Source: Anarhynchus alexandrinus
Taxonomy: Eukaryota > Chordata > Aves > Charadriiformes > Charadriidae
Reading direction: 5' to 3'
NCBI GenBank assembly: GCA_008711295.1
Contig: VUYV01000179.1
Location: 1,516,813-1,580,812 of the forward strand
DNA length: 64,000 nt
Positions 1 through 12,906 of the stretch are shown here, in pieces (position 1 is the first letter of the stretch; every line of letters begins with the position of its first letter). The notes below the pieces were generated by a model. That model did no database searches. It had not been told where the DNA came from and saw only the letters and a list, made by a program, of their open reading frames with translations. Both the position numbers and the translations under genes were made by a program.

Positions 1-2615
1 GCAAAATTGGAAGATGAAAGCTTCATGGCAATACAACTGTCCCACTTCTCCATGCCTGGTTGTCTTCAAAGCAAACTGAAAGCAGATGAACCTGGGAGCA
101 GACTCCTGCTCAACTCTGTGGGCTTTGCTGTGGGCAGTGAACAACTTCCCTGGGGACATGGAAGAGAGTGTCTCCATCAACCTCCTTCTCCTGACAAGGA
201 CTTGCTGTTCTTCTCACCTGAAGCTATTAAAGGGATTTAGGCACACTGGACCTCTCCATGACCCCACAAGACAGGCTTTTATTTTATTCTATGGCTGAGA
301 AACCAAAGCATGGGGAGGTCAGTTGACTCCTGACAGCAAAGCTCTTCATTCCTACAGAGCATAACCCCTGTCTTCCAGCACTCTCTGTTCTGGAAAGTTA
401 GCCAGGAAAATACAAAATTAAATATTTAAAGGAACTAAATATTTAATCAATCTTAACACCCACCTCTTCTCTGCTATATTCTACTTATTCATTCCTTCTC
501 TATTTCATGTGCTTCTTTTTCCTCTTCCCTTCCTGCATCCCCCCACCCACCGTGGTTTATGCCCACCATTTTTACCCTCCCTGTCATACTACTCTTGCTT
601 CCCTGCTTCTTTATCTACAACCCACTTAGTATGCAATGTTTACCATCACACACTGACTTTATGAACAGAAATCCTGAGACACGAAGCCTCTAATCTGCTC
701 TGAGTATTCCTCTCCCTCTCCCCCCCTGCCCCTAGCCCCCCACTTTCCAATTTGAGGGCTTATTTGGTCCCTACATGGCTCAGTGCTGTATAAGGGGCAC
801 AAGAAACTACCATCTCTCACATGATGGGATGACTGTGCTCAGTCAGTTGCCATAGCAGCTTGTGAGCTGGGTGACCCAAACACCACCGCAGTGCTGCCAG
901 ATGGACCTGCTCCAGGTCCTGTGTGAGTGGGGATGTGAGCACATTCTGTAAAGGGCCGGAGAGCTGCTGCTACTTGAGAGCCACTTCTGAAGACTGACAC
1001 CTTGATCTCTGCTGGTGCCCAGTGCTGTTAAAAGGCTGCTCTGGAAATCACTACCTATCCCTCTTCCCTACGGGGCTAATCAGATGAGCAAAGGATGAGG
1101 GATAGTGAAAAAACTCACCCACCTTCCAGAGCATGCAGGAGAGGGAACCAATTTGACTGTATACAGATGTCAAGTCGTGCAAGTGAAGTATTACTGGAAG
1201 TAGGAAGGTGTCGCTGTCCTCACTAAAGCAAGGAAAAGAACCCTGACACAAAGGCGATCTCAAAGTTAAAACTTGCTAACTTTTGAAACATTTTGGAGAC
1301 AGTTAAACTTTAACCATTTCATGTTTATTATAATTTTACAGACTTTCAATTGGGTTAGTTGTCACTTATGTGACAGTGTCTATAGTTACTTCTCTTTTAT
1401 TCTGCTGTGAGTTATCCTGTAATTTTTGAAGTTGTAGGTTGGTGTCAATAAGGTATTTATTCAGGGCTTTTCTATTCTCTAAACTTCTCCTTTGTTCTCA
1501 CCCACTCAGAGACAAACAAAGGCAGAAGTGTCGAATTCCATAGATTGCTCAGCTACAGTATTTCACCACTGTGTCCTGGATAATTGGATATTAGTCACCT
1601 TATGTTATGTTTCTGTTCCTTGGACTTCTACATGGAAACACAGTAAATAGTCAGTAATGGATGAAGACTTTTCTTGCTTCCAGCTAAATTAATCCATCCA
1701 CAGCTGAACAAGAGTGTTTGTGTGAAAACCAATTGTTCCCTAACCCCCTGACTTAAACAAAAAATGCATCTACACAAGGAATTACAGCAACAGAATACCA
1801 AGAACAAGCAAGTTTGACCTGAGCAGCTGTTAAGAATTGGGGTGTTGTTAATTTTGGATATTTGCAACCAAGGCAGGCAAAATTGTCCTTTTGTTCCCAG
1901 ATTTTATGTCAAAGAGAAACTCAAGCAGGTTTCACTTCAAGATTCAAAAATATTTCCAGTGACATGCTGGTTGGATTTATGGCCCAAGGATTAGCTTAGC
2001 TTTTCCTCAGAAGTGGGCAATGCTAAAAGCAAACAAAAACTAAACCTGGAACTCCAATGAACAGTACAAAAGAACTTTTTCCTGACCCAGAGCACTGTGC
2101 AGGGTGGAAAGCATCGGGCACACGCTGCCTACTCGCACTAATGAGGACAGTAAGGGACCTCAGTTCTCTTTAGCCCTCTGAACCCCATAAATGTGTGTTT
2201 ATTAGGCAACCTAGAGCATTTCAGGTCCTGATATGAGTGTGTAGTCAAACACAGAGTTCGCTTCCTGTTGACTCTGGGAAAATTCCCTTCATCTTCACAT
2301 ATTGAATATGTTTCCTCCAGCAGGGTCAGTCTTTCTTTCTTGGTTTTTACAGTGCTGGGCGCCCCTGGCTTCTGAGTAGGCTGCTGCAGTCCTGCAACAC
2401 TAGACATTATTGTTACCATCAGTCCCATTACTGATTCAAAAGAGACTTTCACAGGGAAATTCCTGTTTCATTTCAGTGCAGTCAGTTTGGAGCAATTGGG
2501 ATGGAAAGGAATTTAAAAGGCAGGCTGGAATCAGCATACATGTGACGAATGAAGGAAGATGACAGCCAATGTCCAAAAAAGAAAGAGATTGAACTTTATT
2601 CTGCTCCAAATAGTA
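1..2615. other. No gene seen; unannotated AT-rich DNA
   Basis: I see no exon, RNA gene or mobile element that I can support here. The plus strand is pyrimidine-rich at about 470-770, including C-rich runs near 540 and 720, without a regular repeat unit. Open frames are under 110 codons, overlap one another on both strands and show no recognisable domain. Confidence 0.6.
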
Positions 2616-2621
2616 GGACAC
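2616..2621. repeat. 5' target site duplication of the solo LTR
   Basis: The hexamer GGACAC lies directly before the TG that opens the LTR. The hexamer directly after the LTR is TGACAC, so five of six bases agree. A 6-bp duplication is the size made by alpharetroviral and other class II retroviral integrases; the one mismatch fits later mutation. Confidence 0.6.
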
Positions 2622-2816
2622 TGTGGAAGCATACTTAAGAGACAATGGACATATATTGAACCAGCCATACGAGGAAGCGGACTGGCTGTAGGCCCTCGTC
2701 CTTGAAGTCACCTTGAGGAGAGAAAAACAGGAGTGACGGTGATTGTTTCACCACGAATTTAGAAAACAAGCCTGGAGGAGTCGGATGAGCAGGTGGAAAA
2801 ACAGAGATTAGACGAA

Positions 2817-2920
2817 CCAATCAGGAAAGAAGCTGAGTCGCATGCTTGCCTCGTGCACAGGACTATTAACCAATCAATTAATGCGTGAACGCGTGTAGGG
2901 AAAGATAAATTGTATATAAG
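2817..2920 (+). promoter_or_regulatory. LTR U3 promoter core: two CCAAT boxes and TATA box
   Basis: CCAAT occurs at 2817-2821 and 2870-2874, each within an ACCAATCA context, and TATATAAG occurs at 2913-2920. The TATA box lies 39 bases after the second CCAAT box. Such a core could start plus-strand transcripts at about 2940-2950. Whether it is still active cannot be judged from sequence. Confidence 0.6.
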
Positions 2921-2935
2921 GGACAGCAGAATATC

Positions 2936-2941
2936 AATAAA
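2936..2941 (+). terminator. LTR polyadenylation signal AATAAA
   Basis: A canonical AATAAA lies just downstream of the LTR TATA box and is followed by a GT-rich stretch (GTGGCTTTGT), as expected of a retroviral poly(A) signal and its downstream element. It could end transcripts entering from the left. Confidence 0.55.
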
Positions 2942-2993
2942 GTGGCTTTGTATGATTCACGTTGGATCGTGTGAAGTCCAGTTTCTCTCCTCA

Positions 2994-2999
2994 TGACAC
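2994..2999. repeat. 3' target site duplication of the solo LTR
   Basis: TGACAC directly follows the CA that closes the LTR and matches the upstream GGACAC at five of six positions. Confidence 0.6.
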
Positions 3000-4420
3000 T
3001 AGGGGGAGTGTCTGTCCTTTTCCTGCCAAAGCCCTCTAAGGAGACTAAAGGAAAATAATTTCCTGCATGCAGTGAGTTAAATGCAATTCATATTTAATCA
3101 CACAGGATCACTTGAAGTGCATAAAACCAACACTGAGTCATCACATTGACATATCACCATGACCTCTGGTCTGCTGTGCGGTAGCTTCTCCCACGTCCAG
3201 TGTGTGGTTCTCCTTTTTTCCCCGTTTTCCATCCCCAGGTAGGATTATAACCTGACTGGGGCAGGGCTGACCTCTTCTCACTCTTTTGTGCTGCACTAAA
3301 CTCCACCTCCTGCCTTAAATAATCATCATAAGAAACTGAGGTACTAGTGTATTCATCTGATCAGTCAGGTTAACTGATAATCCAAAATAAGTCTTTACAT
3401 CAACAGAAGATCATAAACTGGTAGAGGTTTAAATCTTGTAACAGTCCAGTTACAGATGGCATGTAATAATATTGCAATTATTAAGGAAAGATGATTTTAG
3501 ATATCTTTATTTACACATGTTTTATACACATATGTTTCTAAATCTGACTTTATATATATATATGCATTAACACATAAAGTATCCAAATAGTATCCAAAGA
3601 AAAATGAACTATGTTAAGTAAGACTAAGGATATATTTCATTGTATCTTGCCTGTCTTAATCCGATGCATGCCTAAAACTTGGGGTAAAGCAGATATTTAT
3701 CTCAAAGTAGCTAGATGCCTATCATGTCAAATATAGCTCCTTGACCTCCTCTATATGGTCTTGTTCTGCAAACAACGTTCAGAGGAGAACCCATTAATAG
3801 AAAGGGAGACCAGCAATGCATGGGCCATGATTTGCAAGCTCCCTCGACCATCAAAGGGGCCATGAACTCAACAGCTATGTGCATAGGAACTGAAAGATAA
3901 GAAGAAATTTCTTAACAAGCACATGCCAGTAATTTGAGAGGCTAATTGGTGTAGGAAGTAACATCCGAAAAGTTCTTGGAGAGATTACATGGAAATTAAT
4001 TAAACTGATTTAAAACACTTTGGAAAATCAGCTATCATAAGTGACAGTCTTGGGTTGGACCACAAAATAACTGATTAAGTAGAAATAAATGCAATTGGAT
4101 TTGGATAACTAAATCATAGGCAGCCAAAAGGGGATGGATTAGAAAGTGATTAAACTAATATTGAAGGGTAAATGAAATGAGAAGAACTTTCCAGTCCTTA
4201 AATGCTGTCATTATCTTTGTTAATGTAGCCAGTATTTGATTTTGGGAGAAGTGAGGCATAAGAAAGAGGTACACAAACTAATACATTATTTAGCAGATGA
4301 AGGCAAGACACTCTGATATGGCCCCTTTCTTACAAAAAGGAAAAGGAAGGAAAGCAGAGCAATCAGAAGACAACAGATAAATGAAAATGTTTCCTTAGAA
4401 ACTGTGCTTTTGTCAAGAAA
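3000..4420. other. No gene seen
   Basis: AT-rich sequence with a short TA dinucleotide run near 3551-3562. No exon, RNA gene or recognisable repeat family was found. Confidence 0.55.
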
Positions 4421-4480
4421 GGTTGGACCAGATGGTCCTTGAGGTCCCTTCCAACCTGTTATTCTATGATTCTATGATTA
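4421..4480 (+). mobile_element. CR1 LINE, extreme 3' tip only (plus strand)
   Basis: The block opens with GGTTGGACCAGATGGTCC, continues with GAGGTCCCTTCCAACC and ends with about two copies of the octamer TTCTATGA. This is the terminal 3' UTR of CR1. Only about 60 bp remain, so the copy is extremely 5'-truncated, which is common for CR1. The match to the expected 3' end is close, so it is not among the oldest copies. Confidence 0.9.
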
Positions 4481-7296
4481 GGAGACTTCACAGTATCATT
4501 AGCTTCCAAATCTTTGCACAATTCCAAGAAGGATTAGACACTTTTACAGACACTGCAAGCAGGAAAAATACTGCCACTTGAGGAAAAAAGGGTGTTAGAG
4601 GGGCCCTTAAAGGTTTGATAATTCATTCTCTAGAGTTAGAATCAACGACATCTATCTCATCCTTCTAAATTGCCTTATCTCAGAAAACGCTTTGCAGTTT
4701 CTTTGCAACAAAGATTAGCATGTTTTTCTGTATATCTCCATGTTACAGCTTTCACCATCCTTGGAAGAAAAAAACCTGGGTAATGCAGGACATTGTCGCT
4801 TGTTCTGTCCTGTCTGGTGGTTCCCAGATCCTGAGAACAGATCACCTTTTACAGGCGCGTACAGAAATGGAGAGACCTTTCCTTTGGATATATGAGCTGG
4901 GAATTCACAAGATGGTCATATTCTGATCTGCTGGCATTTAGATTAAAAAGGGATAATGATACCCATAAAAGGTTTACAGCCTTTTCAAATACAGCGTGAA
5001 GAAATATTAGTTAGTGTGCAAAACTTACTGCAATAAAACTATGTGACAGCCCACAACAGATTTTGGAATCAGCCTTTGAAAGTATACGAGTTTTCATGAT
5101 CATATCGTATTGCCTCTTCTTTCCCCAAGGTTTGTGACTGTGCACAGCCACTACAAGAGAAAGTGCAGTAACTCGAGTGTCATTTGAGAGCTATTATTCA
5201 CAGGACTGAATAGTCAAACATATAAGAGCACTACAGACTTCAAAAGCCAGGAATAAAGAGGGGGAAAAAAAGAGGAGCTGAAACACAATTCTCTTCGAAA
5301 GGGCTCAAAATTCATGATAAGATATGACTTAGAGGCCACTAAGAGGCTTCAGTCAATGCCAGGATTTTTCTGTGCTTAAGCAAAGTGCAAAGAGGCACAC
5401 AGAGCCTTCCCCAAAGCTGCAAAAAAACCCAAGATAACAAGTCAAACACACAGCACATGGTGGCACTCGGAAGGAATCCTACACCAAGTCCCAACATAGC
5501 TTATGGACAAGCAACAGTTACTCATTTAAAGTAAATATATGACCTGCAATTTCCATCCCCATCTCTGGAGCCACTTTTAACTCTTAAAAACTCACAGATG
5601 AGTAATACAGAGATATGGGATGAAAGGAACGGGCAGTGCTTTGCACATCATGGAGGAAGATGAGCCGTCCTTGAGGTGAAGATCTGAACAAATCCACTGA
5701 ACTCAGTATTTGCTGCCCCTCTTCTGACTCTGCATCTTGATGTTTTACCTTAGAACACCCTGTTGTGCCTAGGGTGCCAGCCTTCACATCATTCCTCCAA
5801 ACTAACTGCAAGAATACCACTATGTGGCTGCAGGTCCAGTTAGAAGTTTGAATGAATAACATACTCACACCACTTCCCATGATGAAGGATCCAACCTTGA
5901 GTAGCTGACACTTTTGGAATCACTGTTGCCTTTATCCACAAAAAGAGCCAGGGCAGAGTTTTAAAGAAAGCTAACTGAATACTTTATTCTACGGTGTTTC
6001 ATCAGCAAGGTCTTCACTAGGGAAAATCAAATGGTCTTCACTCAAGTTTCTAAGTTTAAGTTATACAACTTGGTGTAAAGTCCAAACGAGTTGAAGATAA
6101 CAAAGTGTAAAGTTTTCACAAAACACAGCAAATCCAGTATAAACATCAGACTCCTCTGTAACCATAAGTCTGCTTGCAAACACAAATGAAAATGAAATTA
6201 TGTCTTCTCAGTAGAAATCTATCTGACATTCATGGTTTCATGTTAAAAATGCCTGAGAAAACCTGAGTGAAGAGAAGGCCATTTTCATAAATGGCACTGC
6301 TGAAGGCAGTTAAGTATGGTCAACAACAGGTGAGTTAATTACAGAAAATGGGGAAGAGAATAGATGGGATATACTACATTGGACGTAGCTTGAATAATCA
6401 AAGTAGGGATTTCTGGGGAAATACACTGAAAAGTTCTTGGTGTGTGTTCAAAATCAAAGGTGTTAGGGATTCTGGGGAAGAAACCGTTTAGATAGAAATT
6501 CAAAGTAGGTAAGAAGAGATATATGCTGCCTTCATTGTTCAGTCTGTTTTGACCTCACTTTAAATGTTTGTGGGCATAAAAATACATAAGATTCTGAAAC
6601 AATAAGCTACACATCTTTTCATAGATCAAAGAAAAACTGAAGCAACACATTACACAATGATTTGCAAGTCTGATGATTTTAACTGCAGAAACAGCAAAAA
6701 GTAGTGCTGGCAGAGATTCGGAAGATCATCTCAATCACCACCTGAAAACTGCCAACCTGGTATCTAGCTGATCCTCAGAGAAACACTTTCACACTCTTCA
6801 CAAGGCTGCTTTTTGTGGGAAGTGGTGCAATTTCCCACAACAAAGCCTTTTCTAGGGCTTAACTCTCCTTACTCTTAGAAAAGTCTCCTGGGTAGCTAAT
6901 ACAAATCACTCTTGCTGTAATTTAAACCATTTCTCCTTTCCCACATACAGTGAACAAGAAGAGCATGTTTCTACATCTGCTGCCTTTAACTTAGTGGAAT
7001 ACTCTTGCCACATTTTAATTCAAGCTTCATTAATAACCATAGCTTTAGGGTGATTTTCTTAGGCACTTGCATTGATTTTTAAAATGTTTGAGACATGTAT
7101 GGTCCAAATATAGCTCATCTCATTCAACTACATAATAGCATCTGGATTTCAGCTAGTTATTCTGAACTTTCTTTGTAGTCAGGACAGGCAAATACACGTC
7201 TGGAGCTCTCTATTGCCTACAAAGATAACCATGAGGCAACTGGTCAGATGGAGGTGTCTGCATTGGAGAAGAGTGATTTAGCTGTCTAACAGATGT
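4481..7296. other. No gene seen
   Basis: AT-rich DNA. A minus-strand AATAAA lies near 5980, but no coding sequence is attached to it. A weak imperfect repeat relates about 6396-6420 to 6453-6479, sharing an ATCAAAG...CTGGGGAA pattern. Nothing here is annotated with confidence. Confidence 0.55.
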
Positions 7297-9630
7297 TTGG
7301 TACTACTCAAGACATTTCAGAGTGTATTAGACATTTGCGTGGAGTTGACAGGTGTGTACAGCCTATGGGATTCCTGTGCCATTCTTCGTTGTTCACAAAA
7401 TTTCCCAAATCATTTTCACCCTCATTATCTTGGTTCTTCAATAAATTCTAACTCCTTCCACTCTATGAATCTCTACTAAAATACAGATTTTTTTATCACC
7501 CTATTGTCTCGTCGAAAGACCGTTTCAGAATCCCAGAAAATTAGGAGCTACAAGCCCTCTTCTAATTTCTTCCCAACTTTGTCTAAGATCAATTAGGTCA
7601 TAGAAGATGCCAGAGTCTTTTGCACTTGTGGCAACATGTTCTTTAACACCAGTAGTTTCTTTTATCTTCCCTGTTGTTGGTTGTCCTGACAGTTGCAGAA
7701 AGAGCAATTGTATTCTCCCTTGTTCTCAGATAAATAAGCTAAGTTCTTTTGGTTTCTTCTCAAGAAGCTTTCTATATTCATAACACTTCTAAGTACAAAA
7801 CCTTGCAAATTTCCATAGTGATTTTCACCCCATTTCCATTATACCAGTTCTTCAATCCTTGTTCCATTTTTAATGTCCTTGCCTTTTCTGTCTTACTCAT
7901 GCTTCCCACTTCTTGATAATACAACTATCACACTAAAATGATGGCGCCCACCTATTTGGAGCGTGTGACATTTTCCTTCTACCACTGTTGTGCTGTTTTC
8001 TGTACTGTCGCTCCTATTATCCATCCTTTCATTCTCTTATGTGTTTTTATTACAAAGTAAGGCAGAATACTTGTTTTGTCTTCTAGCCAAATTCAACATA
8101 ATTTGTGGGCCTCTCTGTGTAGCAAAGTCTTTTATTCCTTCCTCACTTTCTTTTATGTATAGGACTGAAGAACCTTTGCTAATTGTTTCATAAACATCCA
8201 CTTGACTTTTCACAATTTACATTACAATCTTATCCTTCTTGACCCCAAGAGCTTATCATTCTTTGCTGATCAGTCCTTTTTTCTATTCCTTTTAAGCTCT
8301 GTGTTCATTTTTTTAGAGCTAATTATTCAGAGAGAGAAGCCTGGAATTCTTCCTTACTGTGCTTCTTTTTACTTAATTTACAAATTTCTTACTATTTTTG
8401 TGTCTTTGGCTTAAAGAATCTCTAGAAAGCTTCTATATGCAAGTCATCAAACTTTTCAGTTGAGTTCATACCACTGGGTACTTCTTTCAGCCATCAGTAG
8501 TTTTGCTTTGGAATTTTAAATCTTATTTGCAGTCTATTTTTATCCTTGCATAAGTGTCCCAATGCTATCTTGACATCATTTCTTTCTAAATTATTTTTGC
8601 TGAACCAGACAATTAAGTCTGGCTTTCCATTCCAATTCCTTTAGCAATATTTCTTGCTAGTAACATATGTTATCCCTGTAGCTTCCTGATGTAGGTCTTA
8701 ACCTGCAATTTCTATTCGTTTTTTGGTCCCTTAGCTTGCTGCGTATAGTTGTTTTGAGGAGACCATCCCCAATGACGTAAGTGCCTCCAGTGTCATAAGT
8801 ATTTGGGAATCTGGCAGCATAATTTGTCCCAGATGATGACTGGATTACTCTTTGCTCCTTTCAGGATCTTTTCCAGCCTCAAATTTGTGTCTTCCTCTCG
8901 AGAGTCTGCACAGTCTTGGAATATACCCAAAGGATGCAAATCTTACTTAATAATGGGTGCCTGGCTAGCAGGTTTGCTTCTTCCTCAATTTGATATCACC
9001 TTTCCAGGTCTTGTTTTCCTTCTATCTGTAGTTCCTCTGTTGATTTTGTGCTTCTGGTTCTTTTTTTGCACTCTAATGTCTGATTATCTCTGTTTTCTTC
9101 TATGGGTGCGGAGGCATCTCCTCTCCCTTGGCACTGCCACATCTCTCTATTTTTCCAGTGCAGCTAATTAATAAGTTCTTTTTTTCTTAGTGTTTTGCTT
9201 CCTTTGGCCTCACAATGATATCTTTTCCTGTCTGGACACTACTGTCAGGAGTTTCCTCTATCCTAACTAGATGCTTCAGCATTTTTATTTTCCTGTGCAA
9301 TTACCAGATGGCACTTCACGCATATGCAGGTTCTACCAGCACCTATCCTCTTGGGTGCAGTTTTGCAAGCCCCTCAGCTTCTGCATCCAGTCATCTTTTA
9401 AGAAGGAAACCCCATCCCTCTTGCAAACTCTCAAAGACCTTTACTGCTGTGCGAAAACAGCAACAGCATTTAAAAGTGAAAAGTGCAACTGAAATAAATG
9501 CTCCCAGTGCACCCTTTACCCTAACAACTATATGTAGAAATAAACATCTTTCCATATGGATAAGATTGAATCATGAGCTTGAACACTGCACCACGTTGCT
9601 GGAAAGGAAAATATGTTTTAGCTCGTGATG
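7297..9630. other. T/C-rich plus-strand tract, origin unknown
   Basis: For about 2.3 kb the plus strand is persistently rich in T and C, so the minus strand is A/G-rich. This produces several hydrophobic-looking plus-strand frames (for example 8803-9171 and 9215-9628) that are a composition effect and resemble no family I know. Strand asymmetry on this scale can come from an old A-rich retroelement inserted on the minus strand, or from transcription. I could not identify an element. Confidence 0.35.
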
Positions 9631-12600
9631 TTCTCCAGGCAGAGTGTGGATGAACTTTACAATTCCGACAATAGCTTGCTCTACAGCACTAGGTGAAATA
9701 CTTCACTCAGTTATTCTCCTTTTACTTGCTTGCAACAGAAACAAGCACTATGGCAGGCCAGCAGGAGATCTAGACTAGAACTTCCCTATTTTCTTCTAAA
9801 AAAGATCATATTAAAAGTATCAAGGTGGCAGCCTGAGGGCACAAGCCACCTACTGCCTCTTTGCCTTCCTCATCTGAACATAGCAGGTTTCAACATAGTG
9901 CAGAGGAACATTGTTTTTCCATCAGAAGAACAAATAGGGACAGATGGGAGACAAAATAAATAATCAGAAAAACAGAACAATAATGTGGTTAGCATGTACC
10001 TGCTGGTTTCTTCCCAGCTTCACTAGAATATGCATGTAAAATGCAATGAAACTCCCAGCTGGTAACAAGATCACAGAGTTTCAACAGTGCTCATTTGCAA
10101 GCTCTCTCTAGTCTAGCATAAACCATTTCCTGGAATTATTACCTGTGAAGTTAAACAACACACTCCAGGAAAGAGATATTAACTGATTTTTCAATTAGTT
10201 TGGATCAGAAATGCTTGTATCATTAATCCATATGAAAACCTATCCATGCTTGCTAATGATAGGATAAATGTAGCCGAATTCCTGGAGTGCTTGAGTGTGC
10301 AAGCTGCCCAGAGCCCACTCAGAGCCTTCTGGTGTGGATTCACAGAGCAACCTGAAAAGTAGAAAACAGGGCTGGAGCGGCTGTGTAATGCATCCCTCAC
10401 CCAACCTAAGATCAGGTGTAATTCTGTCATTCCTGGTCAATATTTGTCTAACCAGTTCTTAAAAACATATAGTGATAGACATTACACAAGCTTTCTAGGC
10501 AAGACCAAGGCACAGTTCAGCAGGTTGTTCCAAACTTGTACCTTGATCCAGATGAAGCACTGTGTTGCAGCACCTGCTACCTTGTCATTAATTAATGCCA
10601 CTCTTTCTATACAACATCTTGAGTGAATTTCTCTCATGCTAAGCAATGGCTGCATGGCACAGCTTGCTCATGCTTGGCTAATACAATCTTCCATGAATAC
10701 TAAGTATCACTTATTTTGTTCTCAATGACTTTAAACTCCCAGGTACTTGAGTACACACTCTCTGCTTGCTGATAAGTTTTCATTTTCACCACAAAGGGAT
10801 TTACAGTGTCTTAAAACCCCACTCATAACCCTTGCTCAAGACCTGCTGCTGCTGCCCAGCCAGAGTGACGGCCAATACACACTGCTCGAAACACAATGTA
10901 AATAGGCTTCATTGCGAATATTGTCTTTTGTTTAAAAATGTTTGGGTTTGTACTGAGAGGGAAAACAATAAAATCAGTCATAAATCTCATGGGCAAAGGA
11001 AGTTTCACAGTCATCAACTGTGATGCCCCCAGAAACCTCGTCATTTTGACTGGAACCAGAACACCATTGGAAAAAAGCAATCAGTCTTACAGATTTTTTG
11101 GTAAACAATTCAATTCAAAGAGTATTTTATGGAGAAAAAGCCTTTCTGCTTCATGAGGGATGGATTATACAGAGGGATAAGACCTTGTAATTCAAGCATA
11201 AGCTTCTACTATTTGAGCTAACATATTAAATCTTTTTCTTAATTTCAGAAATATTAAGTTCTTAATCTGCATGTAGAACAACTGCTAAACAGAGTTTAGA
11301 TTATTTTTCATAAATATTTATCATGTAAACATATTCAGTTTCATTAGTTTTTGTGAAAATTCTTAATCTCTGCGTTCACTTTAAGCAATATTTTGTTCAC
11401 TTTGGTAGGTGAATACAAGCCCTCATATGTACTGTAAACCTATATGTCCATCATAAATCAAATCTGATGTGACTAAATTATTTTGTTTTCATTTCCTAAT
11501 CTGAGCAATGCTATGAAATGAAGAGACAGAACAGCTTTTTATATAAGTATATAACACACAGAACTGTTTCAGATCTATTTGCTGAAATGCTTTTTCTTCT
11601 ACTTAAGCACTTGCAGTATTTAGCAAAAACTTTTCTTGCTCTAAATTCTGAATGTCTTGAGGGAATATTACCAAATGTAACTACATCCCAGTGCAATTTT
11701 GAGTTCCTTGACACTTGTCAAATTTAATTATTTCGCCTGCATTAGCTTTTCTCAGCTTAAAATTTTATTACCAAGATATAAATCTGTAATTTATACTCAA
11801 GATATTAATTAAAAAGAATAAAAGAAAACCTCTTTGCTTGAACTGATTGAAATTTTAGAGATAAATATACAAGCACTTTATGCTAATAATTTTTTTTTTT
11901 TTTTTTACAGCTGTGGTTAGTGCTCACTAAAGGTATGAAAATGTTTTCTGCATATTTGGGAGCAGAACTTTGCAGCCTTCCTAGAAAAAATGAGTCCAAA
12001 TTTACTGTAGAAGAAGAAATCAAGCAATGAATTGAAGAAAAAAAATGAATGCTCTTAAAATCTTAACATTTTCTAGGAAATATAGTGGATGTCTTCCACA
12101 CCTGTGCTGGAACTCAACTTTGTAAGATACCATGTGATTTAATAGACACGTGACAGGATGGAAACATTCTCTCTGACATTTATGAATAGTGCAATATATG
12201 CAAAATTACATGTCCTCTTTGGCCACAAAAATCATCTTTCCCACAAGGCAGTAAAATCCTAACACAAAACAAAACAATTTTAATTTTAATTTTAATCTGC
12301 ATCCTCTGAAAGGATACAAACCTAAGAATTCTCAGCTCAGAAGTTCATTTTCTGCACCAATTGAAAACTAAACAGCTAATTTAGAAATTCAGATATTGGA
12401 TTTGTTTCTTCACTTAACACACCTGCATTTGAAAATGTGTTTCTGGGACTTGATGTTTATGCATTTCTTCTTTTGGTTTTATAAGTGACTCCCAGCCAGA
12501 TATACCAGGCACTTCGCAGTTAGCCATCCTGTTATTTACTGCTATTCTGCTCACATTCTGTCAACCTCTTTTTACCACCAATTCACTCATTCACTGGGGA

Positions 12601-12906
12601 AAGGGAAGTCAGGCTCCCTGTTAGGGGCTATCTTGAGAGCTAAGTGCAACCAAGGACCAGGGATAGCTTGCTAAGGCCTCTCTCCTCTAAACCACATTAG
12701 TATTATCCACTCTGCAGTTGATGTCCTCCCAAGCAAGGCAACTCATCTCTGGCCCTCACTCATGGCCTTTGGTAATGTGCTGCCAGTACCTTGTCTTCTC
12801 AGCAGCTCAAGGGGTGTGTGTAGAATACGGACTGAGACAAACCTTGGACTGGGGATGGCAGGATTTACTCTGAATGATGTGAACATTGGTCTTGGATAAA
12901 TTATGG
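9631..12906. other. No gene seen
   Basis: AT-rich sequence with a run of about 18 T from about 11889, followed by ACAG, and a short (AATTTT)3 repeat at 12276-12296. Open frames are all under 90 codons and unrecognised. Confidence 0.55.

Larger units (their letters stand above)
2622..2993 (+). mobile_element. Solo LTR of an endogenous retrovirus (alpharetrovirus-like)
   Basis: This 372-bp block begins with TG, ends with CA, and is flanked by near-identical hexamers (GGACAC before, TGACAC after). Inside, in plus-strand order, are two CCAAT boxes (2817 and 2870), a TATATAAG box at 2913 and an AATAAA signal at 2936. The AATAAA follows the TATA box by only 23 bases. From established knowledge, that compact order (CCAAT pair, TATA, poly(A) signal next to the cap region, short R) is typical of avian alpharetroviral LTRs. 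No primer-binding site, gag, pol or env remnant adjoins either end, and no second LTR is in the window. It is therefore best read as a solo LTR left by LTR-LTR recombination. Family assignment is inference. The structural call as an LTR is well supported. Confidence 0.75.

Noticed and set aside
6396..6479. Imperfect repeat sharing ATCAAAG and CTGGGGAA
   Set aside because: Spacing and sequence differ too much between the copies to exclude chance.
8803..9628. Hydrophobic plus-strand frames resembling membrane proteins
   Set aside because: T-rich sequence automatically encodes Phe, Leu, Ser and Ile. No topology or family is recognisable.
11889..11932. T run + ACAG followed by a GTATGA: possible 22-nt microexon
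   Set aside because: Homopolymer tracts ending in AG are frequent by chance, and there is no flanking exon or frame to join.
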